Below are positions 46,795 to 64,000 of a stretch of DNA of 64,000 nt, in pieces; position 1 is the stretch's first letter; each line of letters begins with the position of its first letter. The notes under the pieces were generated by a model that saw only the letters and a program-made list of their open reading frames with translations, searched no databases and had not been told where the DNA came from. The stretch comes from Lamellibrachia satsuma (taxonomy: Eukaryota > Annelida > Polychaeta > Sabellida > Siboglinidae), in NCBI GenBank assembly GCA_033239005.1, contig BSQZ01000010.1, forward strand, positions 9,997,001 to 10,061,000. The letters are read 5' to 3'. The position numbers and the translations under genes are program-made.

Positions 46795-47670
46795 CCCTTC
46801 GAAGAAAGAGCTCTGTGATGCCATAGACCGCTTTGCTCACATAAAAGCCCCGGGAAGTGAAGGCATTTCCCCAGAAATCAACAATTGTGCCAAACTTGTG
46901 CTGCTCACCAAACTCCACGAACTTCTCTGTCAGTGCTGGGAGGAGGGCACAGTGCCTCAAGACATGCGAGACGCCATCATCACCACTCTGTACAAGAGCA
47001 ATGGTGAACGCGGCAACTGTAAAAACTACCGCGGTATCTCTCTGCTCAGCATTGTAGGCAAAACCTTTGCGCGAGTCATTCTGAACAGACTGCGAAAAGC
47101 TGGCAGAGCGAGTGCACCCCTAGGCTCAGTGTGGCTCCGCAGAGCCAGGTCCACAATCGATATGCTTTTCTCCTTACACCAGCTGCAGTTGAAATGTCGC
47201 GAACAGCAACTGCCCCTCTACAATGCCTTCATCGATCTGACCAAGGCCTTCGACCTTTGTATGTAGGAGTGGCCTGTTCCAACATCTAGAAAGGATCGGT
47301 TATCCACCAGAGCTGTTGAGCATGATCATAGCCTTTCACTGCAATTTAAAAGGCACAGTGTTATATGAAAGAGCAGTCTCAAACGCTTTCCCCTGCAAGA
47401 GCGGAGTCAAACAGGGATGTCTCTCGCGCCCACCCTGTTCGGAATCTTCTTCTCCCTTGTACTGTCTCGCGCCTTCGGGGACTCTGAAGATGGCACCTAC
47501 ATCAAAAAGCGGCAAGCGCTTCAATCTAGTACGCCTGAAATCAAAGAGCAAAATCCACGAAGTCCTCAATCGTGAGCTTCTCTTTGTTGATGATGCTGCA
47601 CTTAAGTCCCACTCCGTAGATAGTATGTCAAAAATGCTCCATCCGTCAACATCAACGAGCACACCCTAGA
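46795..47670 (+). pseudogene. LINE-D reverse transcriptase fragment
   Basis: Fingers to palm are readable in several frames: DAIDRFAHIKAPGSEGISPE (near 46,815-46,875), DAIITTLYKSNGERGNCKNYRGISLLS (46,970-47,050), FIDLTKAFDL (near 47,228-47,258), SGVKQGC (near 47,401) and the catalytic LLFVDDAAL (near 47,578-47,605). It has a stop at 47,264 and frame changes before the palm and near 47,420. It ends at a CGCA run, where the trinucleotide array and the Repeat A arm begin. The C-terminal half of the same family is at 8.9-9.5 kb in the opposite orientation. Confidence 0.85.
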
Positions 47671-47674
47671 AGTT

Positions 47675-47969
47675 GTCGCACGCACGCACGTACGCACATA
47701 CGCACGTACGCACGCACGACCGTACGCACGCACGCACACAAAGTTTCCAGCGGCAGTGGCAGCGGCAGCGGCAGCCGCAGCGGAAGCTGCAGCAGTAGCA
47801 GCATCTGCAACAGCAACAGTAGAAGTAACAGTAGCAGTAGCGGCAGTTGCAGCAAAAGCAGCATAAACAGCAACAACAGTAGCAATAGCAGTGTCAGTGG
47901 CAGTTGCTGTGGTTAGTGACAGTTACAGCTGCATCGGCAGTGGAAGAGGCAGCAGTAACCGCAGCAACC

Positions 47970-48006
<37 letters not shown>

Positions 48007-48225
48007 AAGTAACAGTTGTAGTATCGGCTGTGGTAGAAGCAGCAACAACAGCAACAACAGTAGTAGTATCAATGATTGTAGCAGTGGCAGTGGCATCAGC
48101 AGCAGTAGCAGTAGTAGTAGTAGAAGCAAGAGCAGTTTCAGCAGCAGCATCAGTAGAGGTAGCAGTAGCAGTAGCAGTAGCGGCAGCGGCTGCTGCAGCA
48201 GCAACAGCAGTTTAAAGCAGTAGAG
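47675..48225. repeat. CGCA run followed by degenerate (GCA)n array
   Basis: CGCACGTA-type repeats (47,675-47,740), then about 480 bases of GCA, GTA and ACA triplets. It is the inverted counterpart of 8,144-8,816. Poly-Ser, poly-Ala and poly-Leu frames are artefacts. Confidence 0.93.
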
Positions 48226-48229
48226 AGTA

Positions 48230-48675
48230 GAAGCATAAATGTTAGTATAAATAAGAGTACAATGGTAGAAATAAAACGTAGTAACTGCGTGCCAAGTCGC
48301 TTCGTTAGATGGCAACCTGTGATATTATGTGGAATATGCCATAGCACATTTGTTATCCTACTTCTTTTGTATATGTTTTTTCTCCGAACGATCTCTTCGT
48401 GTCCTATTTTACAAAAGCACACGCACGACGCAGGTGTGATAGTCATATATAATACATATTTGGACAAAACAGCATCTCGGGGATATGCCCTTGCTGCACT
48501 AGTGCAATTTTTTTTTATACATCTTGGTGAATATGTGTCAACAATGCATTAACTTGTATGACAAAGACATCACGTATTCGGCTGATGGTGGCGAATGCGC
48601 GTCGATTTTGCTTAGAACATAACAAAACGCGGTAATCACGATCCCCATTAAAACAGTTGCGTGTCAGCTAAACTG
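48230..48675 (-). repeat. Repeat A copy, inverted arm
   Basis: The minus strand matches 7,660-8,150, including CGAAGCGACTTGGCACGCAG (rc at about 48,284-48,304). Confidence 0.8.
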
Positions 48676-48679
48676 ATAT

Positions 48680-49074
48680 TTGCCTCCATTAATGCTATCA
48701 ATTGCAGCCATTACAACAAGTTTCAAACATAACATTTATTCGCCTAAATTCGGTTATATCATGCTGCAGCTTCAGGATTCACTGGTTCTACTTTACTACT
48801 GTCTTTGCGATAGGAAACCCGGTACACTGTAAGCATTTTATTGTCTTCCAGATTTGTGTAAACTTTTTGAAAAGGGAGCAGCAATTAGTGGAAATCTGTT
48901 TTTAAAAGTTGATGAAGAGTTTTAGTTTTTTAACTATATATGCTACTAGACTCTTGGAGATGCTGAAGTTGAAGTTGTGATGTGGCTCGGAAAGGGCAAG
49001 AAGTTGGGAGGAATAGGAGGTAGGATGGAGGGAATAAGGGGAGGTGGTGCAGGAGGCGGTATGTACAAACCAGA

Positions 49075-49077
<3 letters not shown>
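48680..49077 (+). repeat. Spacer with 60-bp repeat shared with 9.5 kb
   Basis: 48,950-49,012 repeats 9,499-9,560. The GGAGG-rich extension (49,005-49,070) is unique. No gene. Confidence 0.6.
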
Positions 49078-49157
<80 letters not shown>

Positions 49158-49186
49158 TAAATATGTGTATATGTGTATATGTAATG

Positions 49187-49276
<90 letters not shown>

Positions 49277-49280
49277 ATAT

Positions 49281-49352
<72 letters not shown>

Positions 49353-49367
49353 TATATTATAATATAT

Positions 49368-49419
<52 letters not shown>

Positions 49420-49464
49420 GTATGTGCACACTTCTATGTATGTATGTATGCATATATGCATACA

Positions 49465-49539
<75 letters not shown>

Positions 49540-49560
49540 TAAATATGTATATATGTAAAG

Positions 49561-49652
<92 letters not shown>

Positions 49653-49790
49653 TATATATATATATATATATATACATACATACATACATACATACATACA
49701 TACATACATACATACTTACATACATACATACATACATGCATACATACATGCATCCGTACATACATATATCCGTACATACATACATTTGCT
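49078..49790. repeat. Compound (TA)n / (TATG)n / (CATA)n microsatellite cluster
   Basis: Six or more TA runs separated by short TGTA-rich linkers (49,155-49,193, 49,272-49,284, 49,347-49,371, 49,416-49,469, 49,539-49,562), then a CATA run at 49,672-49,785. Two linkers, ATGCATAAATATGTRTATATG, are near copies. Confidence 0.95.
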
Positions 49791-51140
49791 ATTACCTACT
49801 TATATACATGAGTGCACACACGTGTATACGTATATAAATAATATAACAATAAAAACAGCAACAACAATAACAACACCAACAACAACAACAATAACAAAAA
49901 TAACGACAACAACAATAGTAAACAAACAACAAAACCAACAACAGCAATAACAACAACAATAGTAAACTTATGTAGTTCCTAAATATTCTTGAACACGAGC
50001 GCAGAGTTGCACTAAAACCATAATCGTTAAACATTGTATCGTGGATAGGGATGAGCAAACGTCATCACCACTGCGAGGGACTGAATTGGTTGTGTGAACT
50101 AAACGTGTTAATATGTGTCGTATTATGGATACGAACCTTTCCTTCTAATACATGCATTTGCCAGAAACTCTGCCAAACGTTTTTATATCGCTATGCTAAC
50201 ATTATCGTGTGACAGTGATTTCATGTTGACATGTTTTGGGTAAGTGCTGATTTAGAATAAACATAACATATGTCTAGTATACCTTTTTATTAGTTTTACT
50301 CTGCCTTTATGTCCAGCTACTGTGGGCGCGGTCGAGGACACTTGGGTTCGAATCCACCTGCTGCCGTTTCGAACCAATTTCGTTCACCCCATTTGCTTGT
50401 TTCTTTTGGAAGAGATACTAAAAACCGCTAGAACTCTCTATCTCTTTATTCCAGGGGAAGTAAAATATCCAGCATCTACGAAACAAATTATTAGTAAACT
50501 TTAGTTGCTCCTTTCAGTGAATAATATTTACATTACGCATCAGCCGTGTTTACATGGCACATGCACAGAGAGAACGGCTAGTGAAGAATGTCTTCTTATT
50601 CGAAGTACCATAGCGAGAAGTACGATAGCGAGACAATGACATTCAACGTTGATTAATTTATTTTGAAAGCAGTTCGCGTGTTAAACAACAACCAAAACGT
50701 GTCCATGACCATGACGATATGAATTCCCGGGTTAATTAGAAAGTAGTTTGACTTGATTTTGCCTGATTTGTTTCAGCCAAAAGATGGTTCATCAATGTTC
50801 ACTCATTGTTTAAACTGAACTGTTTGAGTCAGAGTCAAATGCTGACTAATTGTGACTTTGTTCCCGCGTTGCAGCCATCTGCTCGCGCTTTGGCGGCTTC
50901 TATTGGACAATACAGAGAAATAGTGCTTTATTTCATTATGGTGAACATGTCACATTTATCGCGTGATTTTCAACGGTACATCACACTCATATATATTTCT
51001 ATATCTGCTGTCAAACAACATATCCTCACAAATGGTGTGTTATAGACAGAGACCACCACTCTGGGAGTCCACAATAGGTGCCACAGTTATCCCCTGTGTG
51101 TGATATTTTTTTCTTTCCCTAGCACTTACACTAAGTAGAG
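49791..51140. other. Spacer, ACA-rich stretch and SINE, no gene
   Basis: 49,845-49,965 is an (ACA)n-like imperfect repeat. A SINE lies at 50,325-50,440. No protein-like frame elsewhere. Confidence 0.45.
50325..50440 (+). mobile_element. SINE, 5'-truncated, with perfect B box
   Basis: GGGTTCGAATCC (50,344-50,355) followed by GCTGCCGTTTCGAA and TTTCGTTCACCCC, the same body as 32,641-32,813 in the opposite orientation. Confidence 0.7.
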
Positions 51141-51149
51141 GAGGTGGTC

Positions 51150-53270
<2,121 letters not shown>

Positions 53271-53585
53271 AGAGCTAAAATAATTTTGTTAAAGAAAGTA
53301 TATTTCGTAAATTTATTATATCCAGCATGTTTACCACGACTTCTCCAAAGCCATTGTGGTTTAAGACATAAATAGGGCACCAAATCATAAACCAAATGTA
53401 ACATGCCACTCGGTAGATCAGTAGGCATACGGTATGGCATACAAACCTGCTGGTTTTATGAATCAGACAGTGTGACCGATTTGTCAAGCGTCTGTATAAA
53501 ATAACACCAATAAGTGTAGTTATGTACCTCGCTATAAGCGTGATTTACTCCTGTCAATAATTGTTACATTTTAAACTATTCGGTC
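53271..53585. other. Spacer, no gene seen
   Basis: No recognisable coding or repeat signal. Confidence 0.35.
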
Positions 53586-53589
53586 CGTT

Positions 53590-53930
53590 TACTCCTTCAA
53601 TCTGACCAACCAGCCGTGGCCAATCGCAACATATTTTCCACCTTGTTCGTTCTTGGGCCAGATGTACTGCCTCCTCTATCGTGAGTCCCAACTTCTATGT
53701 TATAAAGTCAGAGTCACTCTTGATTTCGGTTGGCCGAGGCCCCTTCGTCCGCTCGCTTCCTGACCAGCAAATCCTTCGCCAGGTCTTGTAATAAGCCGCA
53801 TTTTTGTCACAGTTGCTTTCCAGTTGCCACAAGTTTAGCCGCAGGATCACAATTTTCGGCTTGGATATATTGAGAAATACATCAAAATGTTCGCTTTCTT
53901 TTAATACTCTTGACACGATTCATTATCGTT
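53590..53930 (-). pseudogene. Possible LINE 3'-terminal remnant
   Basis: The minus strand reads RTKGPRPTEIKSDSDF, a stop, then GLTIEEAVHLAQERTRWKI. The phrase GLTxEEAxxLAQxRxxWR is a common LINE ORF2 end. Evidence is limited to that motif. Confidence 0.35.
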
Positions 53931-55115
53931 CTTTTCCGATGCTTGCAACGAATGCAGATTTACATGCATATTTCAAATTGGAAATCTGCCTTTTACCGTT
54001 CCTACTACAAACCCGTCTAGTGGAGGTTCTCATGATTTGTCGAAGCAACAGTGACGCAAATACAACTATACCAAGACGTGCATCAGTAATGAGGCAAGCC
54101 AACTTTTTCAATGCAAACAACAGTAGCTCGCCTTCTCCAGGTTTGAATAAACTGACTTTGGTACGTACGTGCGCTGACCCATGTGTGTGTGTGTGCATTT
54201 GCATACGTTAGCGAGTGCTTTTTGCGTACATGGATACGTGCGTGTGTATAGGTGTGGACGTCCAACTGGCAAATCATATTTACCCTAGTGCTATATTATA
54301 AATGTATACTGTTTTTAATTCACGATGTCTCTGTATTGAACTGTTTATTTCCATGATTTCCCGTTCTGCCCTCTGTTGTTCGACTGACTTGGACAGTCTG
54401 TGTCTCAAGTAGTTGCCGTCGACTTTGTAGCTGTGGTTCAGTTAGCGTTCTGGAGACCAAACGTCGACGAGTTGACAACATTGTGTATGCGTACTCAGCG
54501 TGTTGGGTTTTTTAGCTCCCTTTCGACAGTTCATGAAATAAATATCCCCCCATCACATTTTAGAATGCATACAAAGATCCAATGAACATTCTAAAAGAGC
54601 GAAGATTAGCAGGCATTGCAACTAAAATTACATCTAATTGAGTGATTCGATCATAATACCCCGGTATTTGCAAAAACATCAACTCAACTTAAATAATTTA
54701 TTTCATGTGACATAAATATGTAGAAATGAATTTACAGAGTTATCGAACTAATGTTCTTTTCATGTGTTTAGCTTTGATATTTTATGAATTTTCAATAGAA
54801 TATTACCCCTCTTTGATTTGTCCCAAAGAATATTCTCAACACCTCTGCCGACTTGCACGTAACAGCCCACATCTCACCAATCGGTCTTTATGTGGCGCGA
54901 CCATAGTTAACTAGGCTAATTACAACGGAACTGCATACAACAGAAAACAATCAAAATAATTATTATGTTATCTAATGCACAACCGTGGCATAACACATTT
55001 CTTAAAATATCAATTGAGCATACAGTTTCAGCGTAAACATTTGTTATACATAAATCATCGCGCCCGGGGGAGGCACTCAATACGTTATATGGGTACGCTT
55101 TGTGCACCAAAGCAC
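53931..55115. other. Spacer, no confident gene
   Basis: A minus-strand frame at 53,923-54,204 (KKLACLITDARLGIVVFASL) looks mildly protein-like but matches nothing I know. The rest is AT-rich. Confidence 0.35.
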
Positions 55116-55360
<245 letters not shown>

Positions 55361-55619
55361 TGCATAACTGAATGTCAAAGAGCTGTGTAGCTCTAAGCGT
55401 TTCACATTCCGATACATATATGTCGCTTTTTGCATTTTTGAGTTAACATTAGTCTACTGTGTGCGTGTGTGCATACACATATTACGTTGTTATTATATCT
55501 CGTAAAGACATGTTGTGCAATTGTAATATATCAAACATTGCCTTTGTGTGATCATATTGTCACCATCATGCTGAACACAAATGGTTTAAATTAATAAATG
55601 TAGTATTAATTAATTGTTT

Positions 55620-56399
55620 TAAAGCAAGTCATTATTGCCGCACCAAAGGACGGCGTATTGACTTTTTCTGTCAACACGAATGCTTCTTGAAATACACAGT
55701 TGATTGACAAAAGCTGGTTAAGTTAGATCGCAAACATTCCACAATCCAGTGACGTGAATTATTGTGTCCCCTGAACCCTTAACAAAGCGTATACGTTCTA
55801 ACTAAATTACAACATAAAACATGTCGTTTTACGAGTTTTTCTGGTCTACGAAATCAACTTGTTTTCTGCAGTATGGAACTCCACCTAAGAGTCCGAACGT
55901 CAGCCCAGATAAGAAAGGGCTACATCTCTCCGTTTGGAAACAATCTTACAATTTATCGTGTTCTTGAGACACAGACTTAGGAAAATACTTGTCAAAATTC
56001 CACATCATTATTTATCGAAACAATGCCATCATTTTCCATCGTTAGTTGAGCTTCGCAGTGAATGGAATTTTTAATATTTTAATGAGTGAAAGTAACAAGA
56101 ATATTTGAACCATGCATGATGGTTGTACAGTAGTTATTCCGCCAACCCAGATGCCGAGCTACAAGAACTACCATTTCATGATGTACTGTAACATTATCAA
56201 AACATACATTATATGTTGCCCTCACACAAGCACGCACACGCCGGATCGTGCGCACTTCAGGGAGAATCACATAATAGTTTTATTGAAATACAATGATGTA
56301 TGCGGTTCGACAGATCAATGTGGCCCTTCACTGGATCTTGCTATTGTCCGCATTCGCCCGAAAGTCCACGCAAGTGTGATAGCCGTGTAGCTGGATGCT

Positions 56400-56400
<1 letters not shown>
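55620..56400 (+). repeat. Mixed Repeat A/B modules, diverged
   Basis: 55,690-55,960 resembles 4,600-4,850 (CAGTATGGAACTCCACC module), and 56,205-56,265 resembles the CTCACACCTGCACGCACA module. No gene. Confidence 0.5.
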
Positions 56401-56971
<571 letters not shown>

Positions 56972-57204
56972 AACAAAACCGAATATCATCAACTGCTAGG
57001 TGGATTAGTTTTATCTAATATAAGATACAAGCTTATTTCTTTCTTTAAAAATTGCACACATATCAATACTTGCAACAATGTTTTCAATACTTATTAATAA
57101 TGACATGAATATGTAGCTGAAAAATACGCACCAGTCAGAAAGGGCCGCCAGACCACTGCGCCGACACTGTCCGCGGAGAAAAAGAGGTGTAGCGTTCTCA
57201 CGCT

Positions 57205-57381
57205 TGCGTGCACATTCGGGCAAATTTGAGATGGCGATAAAAAACGAATGCCAGTGACTGTGAACACGTCTGCATAATGACGTAATGTTTGGTTAGTATG
57301 AATCCGTGGCGGTGATCACGTCTGCATTTTGAAAACGTGACGCAGGCCACGTACACATAGGAAACATTCAGACTTTCGTGC
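57205..57381 (+). promoter_or_regulatory. Conserved upstream region of peptide gene 2
   Basis: Matches 17,840-18,036 including TGATCACGTCTGC and GGCCACGTACACATAG. An A-rich 30-base stretch present in copy 1 (about 17,963-17,990) is missing here. Confidence 0.5.
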
Positions 57382-57389
57382 TATATAAA
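57382..57389 (+). promoter_or_regulatory. TATA box of peptide gene 2
   Basis: TATATAAA, about 30 bases before the GTCAGATTCGACACC start region. Confidence 0.7.
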
Positions 57390-57411
57390 GAGGGGTACTC
57401 AGTCAGATTCG

Positions 57412-57466
57412 ACACCGAAAGGGTTCAACTCATCCTTGAAAAAAGACCTTTGTGTGGCTGAATCAG
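57412..57466 (+). other. Peptide gene 2, exon 1 (5' UTR)
   Basis: Ends GAATCAG|GTAATG, the same donor position as gene 1. The 5' end is inferred. Confidence 0.5.
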
Positions 57467-57599
57467 GTAATGTGATTTGCTGTTTGCTTTCAGTACAAAG
57501 GAGATTGTGTTAAATGATATTCTACTTTTAGTCATAGAATAGTATGTATAACTGATTATTGATCCTGAGCATATGTTACAGAGTTGCCTTGAAGAGACA

Positions 57600-60074
<2,475 letters not shown>

Positions 60075-60385
60075 TGGCTGGATTCTCCAGGTGACGAGGG
60101 TGTTTCGCGCCTCCTCCGCCAGGGGCCGTCACAACAAAAACAGATGACTGCAGGGCTATGCCGTTAACATTATCACTCGACTGTATATGATCGTGCCTCC
60201 AACTGTTTAGTTAACATTTCGTCTGATCTTGGAAACATTCAATTTAATTCATAATGACATTATCAGTTATCACTTCGAAACTAACCTGTTACCGTTAACT
60301 TGTTCTACGGAATTATTACTTACAAGCAGGTGCGCTGTATTTTGAAAGTTGTATCGCAAAGTACATGGTCAATGAGTCCTGTGGT

Positions 60386-60391
60386 AATAAA
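60386..60391 (+). terminator. Polyadenylation signal of gene 2
   Basis: AATAAA in GTGGTAATAAAACGTCTTG, same context as gene 1. Confidence 0.7.
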
Positions 60392-60544
60392 ACGTCTTGT
60401 GCCAAAGATGGATGTGTTGTGAATTGCATATGGTATTAGGTTTCCGGCAATCACTAAAGCCAAATTGTGGATTATTTGAGCTAGATGTGCACATATTAAA
60501 ATATGTTACGTCACGGTAACGCTCACAAGAGTCACATTTGTGAC

Positions 60545-61419
<875 letters not shown>

Positions 61420-61484
61420 AGGGTGAATACATATAGCACATAATTATTCAACTGAAATAAAACAAACATTTTGAGAGCAAACAT

Positions 61485-61850
61485 TCGAAGGTAACACGAA
61501 CATGGACAGAAAGGTTTTCTATACTTATATGTAAGGATAAAACAAAAAGTTCGAGAAGAGGTCGGACAACTAGAAACAACGTTGGAAACATAATAATTAT
61601 CATATGTATTTCCGATGACAGAGAAACTGAATGAGTATTGTAGCTCACTGATTACCACAGAAGATATCATTTCAATACCTAAAAATCTGGTTAAGGACAT
61701 TGTTGAGTAAGTTAGCATTGCACTTGCAAAAGTGATCAACTTTCACGAATACGGGGAATAGTTCCTTTAGAATGGAAAGAACAGCGTTAAAAGAGCAACG
61801 GAAAATCAATCACAGACCAGTGAAATCGTACACATTTCAATACAACAACT
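61485..61850 (+). pseudogene. LINE-A fragment, highly decayed
   Basis: Nucleotide-level similarity to 12,605-13,085: TTTCTATACTTATATGTAAGGA, AAAAGTTCGAGAAGAGGTCGG, TGAATGAGTATTGTAGCTCA, ACCACAGAAGATATCA and GGAATAGTTCCTTTAGAATGG occur in order. A block of about 130 bases holding the NKSPGVDGI motif is missing. No open frame. Confidence 0.75.
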
Positions 61851-62639
61851 GTTCTAACAATTTGTTTGCATTGAATCCACGAAACACCAGTTATTGGTTT
61901 GGAATATTGATCCATTGCGCAACAGTTTAGTGTTTGTTTTGTGAAAATGGCATACTCGATTAAGTATTTAACGGAAACTATTCTCACAAGTACACAAAAT
62001 GTTTAATTAATTAACAATTTTTTTTAAATTAATTGATACGCCTATATTGGATGAGGTACAGTCTGGAATGTCTCATAGTGCTAGACCTTAACAATCACAT
62101 TCGTTTCATATTAACAAATTCGTATTTATTATTTAGATTTCTAAAAGAATCTGTTCTATAAAATACACGAAAATGAAGGATAAATTTATTGTGACAGTGT
62201 TCACACAACTATTTATACAGAATCGTACACATAATTGTATGTAATTAAAATACTACTTGCATTTACTATGACATATATAACAGTGTAATTTTACCAGGCG
62301 ATGTAGCCTTAATTATCCGGAATGTGGCGACACCGTTTGTCGCTTACATCATCGCCTTGATCCAAACCGTAGACGTCAAATAATAGTGTGGGTTATCAGT
62401 TGATACAATGCAATTCCAATGAACTTTAAACTTAGATCATGTTGACACAACTGTCACACTGAAAAGCTAAACCATGCAACGTAAATTTTATAGTGTAGAA
62501 TTCCGATAATGATGCTGATTGGTAGCGGGCGCTTCACAGTGACGTCTACACGAAATGGAGAGTGTAATAGTCAAAACATTTGTTTGGAGCAAGACTCAAG
62601 CGAGCGAGACTCGGATAAACGAGATTAAAGGCGATATTG

Positions 62640-62640
<1 letters not shown>
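61851..62640. other. AT-rich spacer, no gene seen
   Basis: No protein-like frame, RNA gene or repeat partner noticed. Confidence 0.4.
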
Positions 62641-63990
<1,350 letters not shown>

Positions 63991-64000
63991 ACTAAAATCA

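Noticed and set aside
47891..48315. Ser-rich, Ala-rich and Leu-rich open frames
   Set aside because: Shadows of the (GCA)n array, not proteins.

Overview
This is animal (metazoan) nuclear DNA, not bacterial. It has spliced genes with GT-AG introns, decayed non-LTR retrotransposons, tRNA-derived SINEs, long (TA)n, (CA)n, (CATA)n and (GCA)n microsatellites, and minisatellite-bearing dispersed repeats. No host housekeeping gene is visible, so the species cannot be named. The LINE, SINE and repeat content would suit a marine invertebrate, but that is inference.

The clearest host content is a pair of paralogous genes in the same orientation about 39 kb apart (about 18.0-20.9 kb and 57.4-60.4 kb). 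Each has a TATA box, a non-coding first exon, a signal-peptide exon, an acidic pro-segment exon, a 24-nt micro-exon carrying a Lys-Arg processing site, and a last exon encoding a cationic, tryptophan-rich peptide with eight cysteines. Cysteine spacing is identical in both copies. I do not recognise the family. The layout is that of a secreted host-defence (antimicrobial-type) peptide precursor.

The rest is largely mobile-element debris. LINE-A, a CR1-like element with an esterase-type ORF1, has a nearly complete but frameshifted copy at 11.0-14.45 kb and fragments at 0-1.3, 2.3-2.8, 22.1-22.4, 38.8-39.9 and 61.5-61.85 kb. LINE-B is at 22.5-23.9 kb, an RTE-like LINE-C at 24.6-26.2 kb, and a fourth family (LINE-D) at 8.9-9.5, 16.2-16.5, 38.3-38.5 and 46.8-47.7 kb. 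There is also a LINE endonuclease fragment at 21.5-22.05 kb, a hAT transposase relic at 10.2-10.6 kb, hammerhead-ribozyme-like motifs at 2.88-3.15 kb, and tRNA-type SINE pieces at 32.6-33.5, 50.3 and 51.9 kb.

Two large non-coding repeat families recur. Repeat A (4.3-5.8, 7.6-8.1, 15.0-16.0, 48.2-48.7 and 51.1-53.3 kb) has shared sequence modules. Repeat B (6.0-7.3, 27.0-30.5, 35.7-37.3, 40.9-45.6 kb, and inverted at 62.6-64.0 kb) carries a minisatellite of about 29 bp. A protein-like but frame-broken segment at 26.3-27.04 kb encodes a C2HC zinc finger and may be a host exon or a relic of a large DNA transposon. No CRISPR array, rRNA or intact tRNA gene was found.
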